Shown in pieces: positions 8,524-18,414 of a DNA stretch of 64,000 nucleotides. How positions within the stretch are numbered: position 1 is the stretch's first letter; every line of letters begins with the position of its first letter. A program made the translations under genes and the position numbers. This DNA comes from Yaniella halotolerans DSM 15476 (GTDB taxonomy: Bacteria > Actinomycetota > Actinomycetes > Actinomycetales > Micrococcaceae), in NCBI RefSeq assembly GCF_000420805.1, contig NZ_ATVQ01000002.1, positions 124,001 to 188,000 on the forward strand, in the 5' to 3' direction. The notes beneath the pieces are model-generated. The model was not told the origin of the DNA, did no database searches, and worked only from the letters and a program-made list of their open reading frames with translations.

Positions 8524-9285
8524 GTGGCAGGTCACTCAAAATGGCATACAACGCGACATAAGAAGGCAGCGTTGGACGCCAAGCGTGCCAAAATGTATGC
8601 CAACCACATTAAGGCGATTGAAGTTGCAGCACGTGCCGGCGGACCGGACCTTGACGGTAACCCAGGGCTAGAAGTCGCGGTTACAAAAGCGAAGAAGCAG
8701 TCGGTGCCCAATGACAATATTGATCGCGCCATTAAACGTGGTGCTGGACTCACCGGTGAAGTTATTGACTACGCCGAAATCATGTACGAAGTCCGCGGGC
8801 CCGAGGGGTCTGCGTTGTTAGTTGAATGTCTAACGGATAATCGCAACCGCGCGGCCTCGGAAGTGCGTGCGACCGTGACACGTAACGGTGGCTTTATGGC
8901 AGATCCAGGTTCCGTCGCTTTCATGTTCCAACGCAGGGGAGTCGTTCGCGTGCCTGCTGAAAATCACACCGAGGACGACATCATGATGGCCGTAATCGAA
9001 GCGGGCGCCGATGAGATCCTTCGTTCCGGCACAGCGTTTGAAATTGTCTCTGACCCTTCGGATATCCAGGCGGTAGCCAAGGCACTAGACGAGGCAGAAA
9101 TTGCCTACGACTCTGATGATGTCGAGTTTTTCGCTGATATGAAAGTCGAACTGGATGCAAAATCAGCCCAGTCCTTCATAGAGCTTTGGGATGCAGTAGA
9201 GGAACTCGACGACGTGCAGAATGTCTACGCCAACGTCGAAATTACCGCCGAAGTTCTTGAAGAACTATCGGCGCAGGACGCTTAA
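8524..9285 (+). CDS. yebC: YebC/PmpR family protein
   Basis: A cytoplasmic protein of 253 residues, standard length, of the YebC (TACO1-like) family. It is classically called a transcriptional regulator; more recent work links the family to translation of difficult peptide stretches. The signature N terminus [15 protein letters not shown] and the motif [15 protein letters not shown] (with preceding [11 protein letters not shown]) are visible. The GTG start is preceded by GGGAGAGGAG. It heads the ruvC-ruvA-ruvB cluster, the usual position of yebC; the ruvC GTG starts at the next base after the yebC stop. Confidence 0.97.
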   Translation: MAGHSKWHTTRHKKAALDAKRAKMYANHIKAIEVAARAGGPDLDGNPGLEVAVTKAKKQSVPNDNIDRAIKRGAGLTGEVIDYAEIMYEVRGPEGSALLVECLTDNRNRAASEVRATVTRNGGFMADPGSVAFMFQRRGVVRVPAENHTEDDIMMAVIEAGADEILRSGTAFEIVSDPSDIQAVAKALDEAEIAYDSDDVEFFADMKVELDAKSAQSFIELWDAVEELDDVQNVYANVEITAEVLEELSAQDA

Positions 9286-9930
9286 GTGTTAGACGCCGGT
9301 CGCCGTTCCCAGCCGGTGAGCCAACTTCGAGTTTGCGCAGTCGACCCCGGACTAACCCGGTGTGGTATCGCAGTCGTCGATATTGCCGCCAACCGTAGAG
9401 CCCAACTTGTGGATGTTACTGTCGTTGGAAGCCCGGGGACTGACCCCATTGGTGAACGTTTATCGGTCATCGATACGACCATGGATAGTTGGCTGGACAA
9501 GTATCAACCCGATCATTTAGCGATCGAACGTATGTTTGCGCAAAATAACACGCCAACGATTATTGGTACCGCTCAAGCTTCGGGAGTGGCCATTGCCGCA
9601 GGCGCGAGGCGCAACGTACCAACGGCGCTGCTGACGCCTTCGGAGGTTAAGGCTGCTGTTACTGGTTCCGGCTCAGCAGATAAGAAGCAGGTTACTTCGA
9701 TGGTCATGCGAATCTTAGGAATACACACCGCGCCGAAGCCTGCTGATGCTGCCGATGCCATCGCCATCGCCATCGCACATGCATGGCGAGGTGGTCTCTT
9801 CGGTAGGGGTCTAGATACCGGCAAGCTCACCAGCCGTAGCGCTGCTTCAAAATTTTCAAGTGCGCGGCCAGAAACGAATCTGACCCCAGCGCAGAAACTC
9901 TGGCTTGCCGCAGAACGGCGCGCTAGATAA
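9286..9930 (+). CDS. ruvC: Holliday junction endodeoxyribonuclease RuvC
   Basis: Resolves Holliday junctions during recombinational repair, with RuvAB. At 214 residues it is slightly longer than the enterobacterial form because of an N-terminal extension and a tail after residue 175. The catalytic acidic residues are in CAVDPGLTRCG, LAIERMFAQNN and PADAADAIAIAIAH. The start is GTG, directly abutting the yebC stop, so translation is probably coupled. Confidence 0.97.
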   Translation: MLDAGRRSQPVSQLRVCAVDPGLTRCGIAVVDIAANRRAQLVDVTVVGSPGTDPIGERLSVIDTTMDSWLDKYQPDHLAIERMFAQNNTPTIIGTAQASGVAIAAGARRNVPTALLTPSEVKAAVTGSGSADKKQVTSMVMRILGIHTAPKPADAADAIAIAIAHAWRGGLFGRGLDTGKLTSRSAASKFSSARPETNLTPAQKLWLAAERRAR

Positions 9931-10008
9931 TAGAATTTAGTGGGCGTTGGGACGCCAACTTAGATTCACACTGATGTGATGGCTCTATTGCTATCAGAGG
10001 GAGAACGC

Positions 10009-10638
10009 ATGATCTCGTCGCTAACCGGCGAAATTCAACACGTCACAGTCAATAGCGCTGTCATCGCTGTCGGCGGGGTCGGTTATCTTTTTTCGGCAAG
10101 CCCAAACACGCTCTCGATGTTACGCACCGGCCAAGAAGTCACCGTACAAACGCAATTACTGATCCGAGATGATAATCCGGTGTTGTACGGCTTCAGTACA
10201 GCCGATGAGCGTGAAATTTTTGAAGTGATGATGAGCGTTTCAGGCATCGGACCTCGCATCGCATTAGCCGTGCTCTCCGTATTTGATCCCGACGAGGTTC
10301 GCCAGCATATCGACCAACAGGACGATAAGGCCTTTACCAAAGTTCCCGGAATTGGTCCAAAATCGGCCCGACGTATCATCCTTGAACTCTCCGGAAAACT
10401 TGTTCCTCGTGAGGAAGCTGAGACCGGTACGAAATCGGCTCGCAGCGGAGAGCCGGTTTGGAAAGAGCAAGTTCATCAAGCATTGATCGGACTTGGTTGG
10501 AAGGAAAAAGATGCCACGAAAGGTATTGAACAAGCGCTCGAGGCTGATCCGGAACTTGCCGCGTCTGCAGATGTTTCGGCTGCATTGCGCGCTACACTCC
10601 GGAATCTCGGTGAAGGACAGGCAAGGCAGCGACTCTAA
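10009..10638 (+). CDS. ruvA: Holliday junction helicase subunit RuvA
   Basis: Tetrameric junction-binding protein that loads RuvB for branch migration. With the ATG at 10009 it has 209 residues, starting MISSLTGEIQHV as in the family; GAGGGAGAA upstream supports this start over the GTG at 9976. Domain I (OB fold) covers about 1-65, domain II has two helix-hairpin-helix motifs (VSGIGPRIALAVL and VPGIGPKSARRII), and domain III follows an acidic linker and ends near ATLRNLG. It lies between ruvC and ruvB. Confidence 0.96.
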   Translation: MISSLTGEIQHVTVNSAVIAVGGVGYLFSASPNTLSMLRTGQEVTVQTQLLIRDDNPVLYGFSTADEREIFEVMMSVSGIGPRIALAVLSVFDPDEVRQHIDQQDDKAFTKVPGIGPKSARRIILELSGKLVPREEAETGTKSARSGEPVWKEQVHQALIGLGWKEKDATKGIEQALEADPELAASADVSAALRATLRNLGEGQARQRL

Positions 10639-10641
10639 TAT

Positions 10642-11814
10642 ATGACTGAATCCGCATTTCCCTCAAACTCCGATGAAGATCGCATTGTTGCAGGTAGCGC
10701 TGCGAATGAAGAACGAGAAGTTGAAGCGGCGCTGCGACCTAAAAATCTCGCAGACTTTGTTGGTCAGCACCGCGTTCGAAATCAGCTATCCCTAGTTTTG
10801 GAAGCGGCTAAGCTGCGTGGTGCAACTGCCGATCACGTTTTGTTGTCAGGCCCGCCTGGCCTAGGAAAAACCACGCTGTCGATGATCGTCGCAGAAGAAA
10901 TGGGTGCTCCTCTACGTATCTCTTCTGGCCCGGCAATCCAGCATTCCGGTGACTTGGCAGCCATCTTGTCTTCCCTGACCGAGGGCGAAGTCCTCTTCCT
11001 TGATGAGATACATCGAATGTCACGTCCCGCGGAAGAAATGCTCTATATGGCGATGGAGGACTTTCGTGTCGATATCGTGGTCGGCAAGGGAGCGGGTGCG
11101 ACCTCGATCCCACTGGAGCTTCCACCATTCACAATTGTCGGAGCCACCACCAGAGCGGGCCTTTTGCCGGGACCGCTCCGTGATCGGTTCGGTTTTACTG
11201 GGCATCTTGACTTCTATACAAACGAGGAACTTGAGCTTGTGCTGCGACGCTCTGCAGCCATGCTCGACATGCGGTTGAACAGTGCAGCGTTTACTGAGAT
11301 TGCATCACGCTCACGGGGGACCCCGAGGATCGCAAATCGTCTGTTGCGACGTGTACGGGATTGGGCGTTAGTCAGTAAGCTCCACGACGTCGATGAACAT
11401 GCTGCAGCAGCCGCGCTAGATATGTATGAAGTTGATTCACGGGGGCTAGACCGCTTAGACCGCGCCGTGCTCGATGCCCTGTGTACCAAATTCCATGGGG
11501 GACCGGTGGGCCTATCTACTCTGGCGATAGTGGTAGGGGAAGAAGTCGAGACAGTTGAAACTGTGGCGGAGCCATACCTGGTTCGTGAGGGTCTATTGGG
11601 CAGGACCCCGCGTGGTCGTATAGCGATGCCTGCAGCTTGGGAACATCTCGGTCTGACGCCACCGGATGATTCAACGACGAAAGGTTTATGGTCGTTAATG
11701 GTTGACGGATCCGGGGGCGAAGGCGACACCACGTCGAGACTTAAGGAACAGTCCACTGATGCGGTTCAGGGGCGCGTGGACGATATTTTGTTTACCGACG
11801 ACGGCGATGACTAA
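10642..11814 (+). CDS. ruvB: Holliday junction helicase subunit RuvB
   Basis: AAA+ ATPase that drives branch migration on RuvA-bound junctions. It has 390 residues, with an N-terminal extension and a C-terminal tail beyond the usual 340. Walker A is [11 protein letters not shown], Walker [10 protein letters not shown], sensor 1 is in GATTRAG and the arginine finger region is [10 protein letters not shown]. The C-terminal winged helix ends around [17 protein letters not shown], followed by a variable acidic tail. It starts 3 bases after the ruvA stop, completing a yebC-ruvC-ruvA-ruvB operon. Confidence 0.97.
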   Translation: MTESAFPSNSDEDRIVAGSAANEEREVEAALRPKNLADFVGQHRVRNQLSLVLEAAKLRGATADHVLLSGPPGLGKTTLSMIVAEEMGAPLRISSGPAIQHSGDLAAILSSLTEGEVLFLDEIHRMSRPAEEMLYMAMEDFRVDIVVGKGAGATSIPLELPPFTIVGATTRAGLLPGPLRDRFGFTGHLDFYTNEELELVLRRSAAMLDMRLNSAAFTEIASRSRGTPRIANRLLRRVRDWALVSKLHDVDEHAAAAALDMYEVDSRGLDRLDRAVLDALCTKFHGGPVGLSTLAIVVGEEVETVETVAEPYLVREGLLGRTPRGRIAMPAAWEHLGLTPPDDSTTKGLWSLMVDGSGGEGDTTSRLKEQSTDAVQGRVDDILFTDDGDD

Positions 11815-11985
11815 TTCACAGACGGTGATCTTATACGGGCTGAATCTTCACGGAATTCACGCTATTTCGGTGTGCACATTAGGATAGGCTGAGACATTAT
11901 ATGTAGATTGCCGGGCTCCCGGCTGATTTTCTCGTGGACACTGCCCAGTGTCCGAGTACGACAACAAGATAGATGGTAGACGTTT

Positions 11986-12447
11986 ATGACTTACAATTCC
12001 GAAATGGCCACCGTTATTGCGCAGGCTGGGGGCGGTGAACAAGGCGGCTCCAGCATGTTCATGCTCATCATGTTGGCTGTATTGGGCCTATTGTTCTTTA
12101 TGATGATTCGCCGCAGCCGTAAAGCCGTGAAAAAGCAGCAAGAGCAGCGTGCATCTATGGAACCGGGCATGGAGGTTATGACGACCTTCGGCCTGTACGG
12201 CACGGTCGTTGATGTGAACCATGACGACAATAAAGCCACGCTTGAACTGTCACCTGGCCAATACGCAACAATTCACCTGCAGGCTGTCGGTCAGGTTGTG
12301 GAAGAACCTACTGAGGATGAGCTCCCAGAATCTGATATCACGATTGATGATGTTCCTGATTATCCAGAGCAGTCCTCAACCGAAACGTTAGACAACGAAT
12401 ACGGATCAGAATACAAAAACGATCCACGCGATGACAGAGACCGCTAA
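11986..12447 (+). CDS. yajC: Preprotein translocase subunit YajC
   Basis: Small accessory subunit of the SecDF-YajC complex at the membrane. From the ATG at 11986 it has 153 residues. One membrane helix (SMFMLIMLAVLGLLFFMMI) is followed by the RRSRKAVKKQQ basic stretch and the EPGMEVMTTFGLYGTV domain typical of YajC; the tail is acidic and variable. An alternative start is the ATG at 12004, six bases after TACAAT, which would be a leaderless start; neither has a strong ribosome site. It lies directly upstream of secD and secF, its usual neighbours. Confidence 0.94.
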   Translation: MTYNSEMATVIAQAGGGEQGGSSMFMLIMLAVLGLLFFMMIRRSRKAVKKQQEQRASMEPGMEVMTTFGLYGTVVDVNHDDNKATLELSPGQYATIHLQAVGQVVEEPTEDELPESDITIDDVPDYPEQSSTETLDNEYGSEYKNDPRDDRDR

Positions 12448-12493
12448 CTCACTCCGTATTCCATAACGAACAAGCATCGAAGGCCCCTGACCT

Positions 12494-14233
12494 ATGGCGT
12501 CTAAGACCCCTCAATCCCGTGCCCGGCGATCCCTGGCGTGGCTAACTGCAATTCTTGTTGGCTTAGGAATCATCCTGGGCATCGGTATTGCAACCAATAA
12601 CTCCAACGGTGTCCCCCTGTTGGCGCTTGACCTTGAGGGCGGTACCCAAATGGTATTATCCCCAGAAACATCGACCGGCGAAGCCGTCACTTCGGACCAG
12701 ATGAGTCAGGCAGTCGAAATTATTCGGCAGCGTGTCGATGGTTCAGGAGTTTCAGAAGCCGAAATCAATACTCAGGGCGACAACAATGTCGTGGTATCGA
12801 TGCCGGGTTCTCCAGATGAGCAAACACGCCAGCTGATTCAGGCCTCCGCTAACATGGAGTTTCGTTCGGTGATTACTTCGGGTCCATTTACCGCTGTCCC
12901 GGAAGAAGAACGCACTGACGTATCAGATGTCCCGGAACCTGATGCAGAGCCTGAACACGGTTCGGACCCCAACTGGATTACTCCAGAGCTGTACGAAGAA
13001 TTCCAGAGCACCGATTGCACGGCATCCGATGCTAACCAGATCCGTGAGAACCTCCCCGCTGACGAAGCCATCGTTGCTTGTGACTTCGACACCGGTTCAA
13101 AATATATCTTGGGACCATTAGAAATTTCTGGTGATCAGATCGATTCGGCCGATCACGGAATGTCTCAGACACCGACTGGTGTTTCTGCTAGTTCATGGGT
13201 CGTCAATATTGCCTTCGAAGATGAAGGTGCTGAGAGTTTTCGCGAAGTTACCCAGCGTCTGACCGGTATGAACCCGCCGCAAAATCAGTTCGCTATTTTA
13301 CTTGACGGTCAGATCGTCTCCGCCCCGGCTTCACAGGCAGTAATCACTGATGGCCGAGCCCAGATTTCTGGAGATTTCAACGAAGAAAGCGCAGCGCAAC
13401 TTGCTGAACAGCTCGAATACGGTGCGCTGCCTATTTCCTTTGAAGTGGAATCAGAGCAACAGATTTCGGCGACTTTAGGCCAGGACCAATTATTCTGGGG
13501 TCTTGTTGCAGGTCTCATCGGACTCGGGTTGGTTGCGATTTATCAGTTCTTCCAATACCGCGCGTTGGGCTTGGTCACGTTGTCATCGATCGTGATTATG
13601 GGCTTATTGACATATCTGTCAATTGTTCTACTCGGTTGGTCAGACAACTACCGGCTCTCGTTGGCAGGCATCGCAGGGATCATCGTCTCGATCGGTCTTA
13701 CTGCAGACTCCTTTATTGTCTACTTTGAACGCATCAAAGATGAGATGCGCAATGGTCGACCAATCGAATCAGCCGTGAACTATGGTTGGGATCGAGCGAA
13801 GCGAACAATTACTGTATCGAAGCTCGTAAACGTGCTGGCCGCGGTGGTCTTGTATTTTGTAGCCGTCGGGAACGTTCGCGGATTCGCTTTCACACTTGGG
13901 CTCACCTCTATAGCGGATCTTATTGTGGTGTTCTTGTTTACGCACCCGGTGATGAAGTTATTGGCAACGACCAAATTCTTCGCAGGTGGGCACCCGATGT
14001 CAGGCATGGACCCTTCGTTGCTTGGACAAAAGCCTCTTTACCAAGGTGCTGGACGTGTTCGTGAATTTCGCCCGGATGACGCCGTGGCACCAAAGCGTGG
14101 GAAAAAGAACACCAGATCGAGCAAGGAAGCTCAGAAGCGACAAACTATCGCTGAACGGCGTGCCGCCGAGAGAGCTGAAGTATTGCAAACGACCACATCA
14201 TCGGACCAGAAGCCTGCGCGGGAGGACTCATGA
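12494..14233 (+). CDS. secD: Protein translocase subunit SecD
   Basis: Membrane subunit of SecDF, which uses the proton gradient to pull exported proteins across the membrane. It has 579 residues: an N-terminal helix at about 15-35, the extracytoplasmic P1 domain beginning with LDLEGGTQMVLSPE, then five helices from about residue 330. The conserved loop GLTADSFIVYFERIKDE is visible, as is the basic tail RGKKNTRSSKEAQKRQ. An acidic, proline-rich insert near residues 135-165 is lineage-specific. Its stop overlaps the secF ATG by four bases (ATGA), so translation is coupled. Confidence 0.97.
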   Translation: MASKTPQSRARRSLAWLTAILVGLGIILGIGIATNNSNGVPLLALDLEGGTQMVLSPETSTGEAVTSDQMSQAVEIIRQRVDGSGVSEAEINTQGDNNVVVSMPGSPDEQTRQLIQASANMEFRSVITSGPFTAVPEEERTDVSDVPEPDAEPEHGSDPNWITPELYEEFQSTDCTASDANQIRENLPADEAIVACDFDTGSKYILGPLEISGDQIDSADHGMSQTPTGVSASSWVVNIAFEDEGAESFREVTQRLTGMNPPQNQFAILLDGQIVSAPASQAVITDGRAQISGDFNEESAAQLAEQLEYGALPISFEVESEQQISATLGQDQLFWGLVAGLIGLGLVAIYQFFQYRALGLVTLSSIVIMGLLTYLSIVLLGWSDNYRLSLAGIAGIIVSIGLTADSFIVYFERIKDEMRNGRPIESAVNYGWDRAKRTITVSKLVNVLAAVVLYFVAVGNVRGFAFTLGLTSIADLIVVFLFTHPVMKLLATTKFFAGGHPMSGMDPSLLGQKPLYQGAGRVREFRPDDAVAPKRGKKNTRSSKEAQKRQTIAERRAAERAEVLQTTTSSDQKPAREDS

Positions 14234-15258
14234 GTCGCTTAGCAACTTGGGGTAATGAACTGTATGCGGGCAAGAAATCGTATCCGTTCGTACAAAAATG
14301 GAAGACTTGGTTCGCAGTAGCGCTGATCTTATTGGCTGTGGCTGCCGGTATCACTGCTTTGCGCGGTGGCTTCAACATGGGTATCGATTTCCGTGGTGGT
14401 TCGGAATTCACAGTCTCAGGCGTTGAGAATACGGATCCAGTTATCGGCGAAGAAGCAGTGACAGAAGTTATATCGGAAGCCGAGGCAACAGCAACGAACA
14501 TTGCCGGTGGCACTATTCGAGTTCAGACAACAGAGCTCTCCGATGAACAAACTCTTGAAGTTGCGGAGAATCTACAACAGGGATACAACGTAACCGCTGA
14601 AGACGTGACGTCCAACTTCGTTGGCCCCACTTGGGGGCAAGCGGTCTCAGAGCAGATGTTTATAGGCCTGATCGTTTTTCTGGTCCTGGTCTCCCTGTAC
14701 TTGGCTATTTACTTCCGAACATGGAAGATGTCTGCTGCCGCCATCGTTGGCCTGCTATATGTCGTGATGTTGACGGTGGGCATTTACGGTGCCGTTGGTT
14801 TCGAAGTTACCCCGCCTGCCATTATCGGCTTCCTGCTTATCTTGTCGTATTCGCTATATGACACGGTGGTGGTTTTCGACAAGATACGCGAGAACACCCA
14901 GAATCTAGCGGAGGACCGCCAGCGAACCTTTGACGAGCTTGTAAACTTAGCCGTCAATCAGACGTTGGTTCGGTCTATCACAACGTCTGTCGTAGGTATA
15001 CTGCCCGTTGGTTCGATTTTGTTTATTGGTGCGGGCCTTCTCGGAGCGGGAACGCTGCGTGATATCTCTCTTTCCATCTTCGTTGGTATTATCGTGGGAA
15101 CTGTCGCAACCCTGTTTATTCAAGCGCCACTGTATGCTCTCTTCCGCAAAAGCGAGGATGACCTTCAAGCGCGGGACGAGCGTATTTTGCGCCGCCGGGG
15201 AACTGACGCAGAGCAAGAGATTGAAAATGAGTCAACAGAGTCCGCTGCGTCGCAATAA
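14230..15258 (+). CDS. secF: Protein translocase subunit SecF
   Basis: Partner of SecD in proton-driven post-translocational pulling. It has 342 residues: helix 1 near 25-45, then the conserved MGIDFRGGSEFTV strand of the small extracytoplasmic domain, then five helices from about 135. The SecF signature ILSYSLYDTVVVFDKIREN is intact, as is the region NQTLVRSITTS. The start codon ATG overlaps the secD stop. A hairpin terminator follows, so the yajC-secD-secF unit ends here. Confidence 0.97.
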   Translation: MSRLATWGNELYAGKKSYPFVQKWKTWFAVALILLAVAAGITALRGGFNMGIDFRGGSEFTVSGVENTDPVIGEEAVTEVISEAEATATNIAGGTIRVQTTELSDEQTLEVAENLQQGYNVTAEDVTSNFVGPTWGQAVSEQMFIGLIVFLVLVSLYLAIYFRTWKMSAAAIVGLLYVVMLTVGIYGAVGFEVTPPAIIGFLLILSYSLYDTVVVFDKIRENTQNLAEDRQRTFDELVNLAVNQTLVRSITTSVVGILPVGSILFIGAGLLGAGTLRDISLSIFVGIIVGTVATLFIQAPLYALFRKSEDDLQARDERILRRRGTDAEQEIENESTESAASQ

Positions 15259-15278
15259 GCAGCAGTAGTGGAATAAAC

Positions 15279-15319
15279 GCGCTGTCCTGTAACCTTGAAA
15301 TCAAGCTGCAGGACAGCGC
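15279..15319 (+). terminator. Rho-independent terminator after secF
   Basis: Stem GCGCTGTCCTG (15279-15289) with CAGGACAGCGC (15309-15319), an inner CTTGA/TCAAG stem, then TTTATTTTAT. It lies 21 bases after the secF stop. Confidence 0.88.
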
Positions 15320-15428
15320 TTTATTTTATAGAAGGGCCCAGTGGTAGCTGGGAAGTAGTGGAAACGTTATTGCACGAAGTAAGCTAAGTCTCTCAAGTAC
15401 ATCTTCAATACACACAAAGGGAGAAATC

Positions 15429-17696
15429 GTGGCTTCATCTCACGGCGGTCAGGCAGGCTCCGATGCCCTAGTGCCTGCACGTGGTTTTGGCCGGTTCTCT
15501 CGGTTGGCCGGTCGCGGTTACTCACCGTTATTGGAACCCCTGATCCGGACATTGAAAGTGCGTCAGCCGAAAGACGATATTGGTCCGATTATACGTGCTT
15601 TTAACGTGGCCAACTATCATCATCGGGAGCAATATCGGAAATCTGGCGATCCTTACATCACGCATCCGGTGGCAGTGGCCACGATCCTTGCGGAACTAGG
15701 ACTCACTGGCGAGACACTCATTGCCGCACTTCTTCACGACACTGTCGAAGATACTGAATACACGCTAGAACAGCTTGATAAGGACTTTGGCCCCGATGTG
15801 ACACTGCTAGTGGATGGGGTCACGAAACTTGACCGTGTGAAGTTTGGGGCTGCAGCCGAAGCTGAGACAGTCCGAAAAATGATCATCGCCATGGCCAAGG
15901 ACGTTCGTGTCCTAATGATTAAACTTGCGGACCGTCTTCATAATGCTCGAACGTGGCGTTATGTTGCCCCCGAATCGTCTGCTCGCAAGGCCAAAGAGAC
16001 TCTTGAAATATATGCCGCCCTCGCGCACAGGCTTGGTTTGAACACCATTAAGTGGGAGCTTGAAGATCTATCATTTGCAGCTCTTTCGCCAAAGGTCTAT
16101 ACAGAGATCGTTCGGTTAGTTGGAGAACGCACTCCTCAACGTCAGAAGATCGTAGCGAATTTGACAGAGCAGGTTGATAAGGAACTGCGGTCTTCAAAAA
16201 TTCGTGCCACGGTTACTGGGCGACCGAAACATTATTACTCCATCTATCAAAAAATGCAGGAGCAGGACAAAGAATTTAACGAAATCTATGACCTGCTAGG
16301 AATCAGAGTATTAGTCGAGTCGGTACGTGACTGTTATGCCGTACTTGGAGCTCTGCATTCACGGTGGTCGCCGATACCAGGGCGATTCAAAGATTATATT
16401 GCAATGCCCAAATTCAATATGTACCAGTCACTTCATACGACGGTGATCGGGCCCGGTGGGAAGCGGATCGAGATTCAGATTCGCACTCATGAAATGCACC
16501 ATCGAGCTGAATACGGTGTGGCGGCACACTGGGCTTATAAGCGTGCTGGAACTGCAGATGCAGAAACTCCTGGCTGGTTGAAGACCGTATTGGATTGGCA
16601 AGAAGATGCTGCTGATCCAAACGATTTTCTCGATTCATTGCGGACCGAGATCGGTTCGGCAGAGGTTTACGTATTTACCCCGAAAGGGGAGATCAAGGCG
16701 TTGCCGTCTGGATCTACACCAGTTGACTTTGCTTACAGTGTGCATACACAAGTTGGACACCGAACCGTTGGTGCACGGGTGAATGGTCGTCTCGTACCGC
16801 TGAATACAGTGCTGAACCACGGCGACTCCGTCGAAGTCTTTACCGATAAGGACGAGAGCGCCGGCCCCTCTCAAGACTGGCTAGGGTTTGTCCGTTCTGG
16901 TCGCGCCCGCAATAGGATCCGGCACTGGTTCTCTAAAGAGCGTCGGGATGAAGTCATTGAACGAGGAAAAGAGCTCCTGACAAAAGAAGCTCGCAAGCAT
17001 ACGCTTTCTCTTCAGCAGATGTTGAGTACCGATACGTTAACGAAAGTCGCTACCGGTCTGCACTACGAAGATATCCAAGGGCTCTATGCTGGCATCGGTG
17101 AGGGCTCTGTATCTCTGCAAAACGTTTTGCGGAGAATCGAAAACATTCTGGTACCAGAGCCCCACAAGGATGAACCTGAACCTGATACGGTATCGATCCC
17201 CACAATTCCTCAACCCTCTCGTCATGCAGATTCAGGGGTGGTGGTCCCTGGTGCAGGCGACGTACTTGCCAAACTTGCACGGTGTTGTGCTCCTGTACCA
17301 CCAGATCATATCGTGGGGTTCGTTACGAGAGGATCGGGGATTTCCGTTCATCGAAACGACTGCCCCAACGTGGTCCACACCCCCGAAGCGGATCGTCTTA
17401 TTGAGGTCGAATGGGCACCGACTTCGGAGGCAGCATTTACAGTAGATATTCTTGTCTTGGCCTTGGACCGAAAACAACTGCTTTCCGATTTGACCGTCGT
17501 ACTAGCTGAGCATCATGTAAATATTCTTTCAGCAAATGTGAAGACTCGGCGTGATCGGGTGGCAGAAACAAGCTTCGTATTTGAGATGGGAGACACTGGT
17601 CATTTGCAGCACTTGATGAATACGGTGCGGCAAGTTGATGGTGTCTACGATGTCTACCGTCGATCAGACCGCAAAAAGAATCCTTCCGCCAACTAG
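15429..17696 (+). CDS. rel: Bifunctional (p)ppGpp synthetase/hydrolase Rel
   Basis: Makes and degrades the stringent-response alarmone (p)ppGpp on the ribosome. It has 755 residues. The hydrolase domain has its HD motif in LLHDTVEDTEY (about 105) and intact ALAHRLGLN; the synthetase domain has GRPKHYYSIYQKM and MYQSLHTTV; then TGS (VFTPKGEIKALPSGSTPVDF), a helical/zinc-finger region with CCAPVPPD, and a C-terminal ACT domain. As both catalytic domains look intact it is a Rel rather than a RelA or SpoT with one dead half. GTG start after AGGGAGAAATC. The 170-base gap upstream holds the secF terminator. Confidence 0.97.
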   Translation: MASSHGGQAGSDALVPARGFGRFSRLAGRGYSPLLEPLIRTLKVRQPKDDIGPIIRAFNVANYHHREQYRKSGDPYITHPVAVATILAELGLTGETLIAALLHDTVEDTEYTLEQLDKDFGPDVTLLVDGVTKLDRVKFGAAAEAETVRKMIIAMAKDVRVLMIKLADRLHNARTWRYVAPESSARKAKETLEIYAALAHRLGLNTIKWELEDLSFAALSPKVYTEIVRLVGERTPQRQKIVANLTEQVDKELRSSKIRATVTGRPKHYYSIYQKMQEQDKEFNEIYDLLGIRVLVESVRDCYAVLGALHSRWSPIPGRFKDYIAMPKFNMYQSLHTTVIGPGGKRIEIQIRTHEMHHRAEYGVAAHWAYKRAGTADAETPGWLKTVLDWQEDAADPNDFLDSLRTEIGSAEVYVFTPKGEIKALPSGSTPVDFAYSVHTQVGHRTVGARVNGRLVPLNTVLNHGDSVEVFTDKDESAGPSQDWLGFVRSGRARNRIRHWFSKERRDEVIERGKELLTKEARKHTLSLQQMLSTDTLTKVATGLHYEDIQGLYAGIGEGSVSLQNVLRRIENILVPEPHKDEPEPDTVSIPTIPQPSRHADSGVVVPGAGDVLAKLARCCAPVPPDHIVGFVTRGSGISVHRNDCPNVVHTPEADRLIEVEWAPTSEAAFTVDILVLALDRKQLLSDLTVVLAEHHVNILSANVKTRRDRVAETSFVFEMGDTGHLQHLMNTVRQVDGVYDVYRRSDRKKNPSAN

Positions 17697-17699
17697 TGG

Positions 17700-18320
17700 C
17701 TAACGGACATCTGCCAAATCTTTAGATGGCGTTAGAAGATGCTCTAGACGTTGCCTAGCTTGCTCCACACCGTATAGGTGACGCTTGTGGTGGAAACGTT
17801 GCTGAAGATTATCAAGATCTACCAGGTCAGCGAGTTCTTCCGCGCATTTGTAGTGACGAGCTGTGCGTCCACTACGCAAGAGATCCTCCAAAGTTAACTC
17901 CAAACTAGTGACAATGGTGCCTCCGATGACGAGGAGGTCTTGCTCTGCAATGTCGCTGCGTTGCATATAGTCGATGTGTCGAAATGCCGTTGGGATGATC
18001 TTTGTACGTGACCTAGTTTTTTGATACGTGGCAGTAGAGGCTTCAAACATTTCAGGTGCGAGTCCTCCAAGGTGAATCCAAGCGGCCGTGAGCATCGTAG
18101 CAGTCCAGTCTCTATCGATAAGCTGTTCACCTGCGTAACGCACAGCCTTGGCGCGTTGAGCTGCGGTATCGGGCGTTGTCGCATCAACATAGTACGGACC
18201 GAATTGAGGGCGTAGGAGCCCATGGTAAGCCATCGCCGAGAGTTCCGATGGTGAAAATGGATCGTCAGGGACATAGAGATCGTAGCGGTTCGTGATCGAA
18301 TCTAGTGCAAGAAAAGCCAT
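17700..18320 (-). CDS. AbiEi-like hypothetical protein, no toxin partner visible
   Basis: A 206-residue cytoplasmic protein. The middle (TAAWIHLGGLAPEMFEAST, then RHIDYMQRSDIAEQDL, GTIVTSLELTLEDLLR) follows the pattern of the AbiEi antitoxin C-terminal domain-like proteins, in which a TAAW-H motif precedes a V-T-x-x-x-T-x-x-D-L strand-helix. No AbiEii-like nucleotidyltransferase is next to it, so it is either an orphan or a member of the large actinobacterial family that shares the fold without being an antitoxin. It is convergent with rel: the two stops are only 3 bases apart. No ribosome site is seen upstream of the ATG at 18320. Confidence 0.7.
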   Translation of the reverse strand: MAFLALDSITNRYDLYVPDDPFSPSELSAMAYHGLLRPQFGPYYVDATTPDTAAQRAKAVRYAGEQLIDRDWTATMLTAAWIHLGGLAPEMFEASTATYQKTRSRTKIIPTAFRHIDYMQRSDIAEQDLLVIGGTIVTSLELTLEDLLRSGRTARHYKCAEELADLVDLDNLQQRFHHKRHLYGVEQARQRLEHLLTPSKDLADVR

Positions 18321-18341
18321 AGAACCATGATGACAAAGACC

Positions 18342-18372
18342 AGCCCCAGCCGAAGGTGTGTCGGCTGGGGCT
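18342..18372 (-). terminator. Hairpin terminator after the DUF349 gene
   Basis: AGCCCCAGCCGA (18342-18353) pairs with TCGGCTGGGGCT (18361-18372). Read on the minus strand it is followed by GGTCTTTGTC, a weak T tract. It sits between the DUF349 gene and the AbiEi-like gene. Confidence 0.75.
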
Positions 18373-18414
18373 GTGGATAACTAACTTGCAGAATCTATGC
18401 GTTCAATAGATGTA

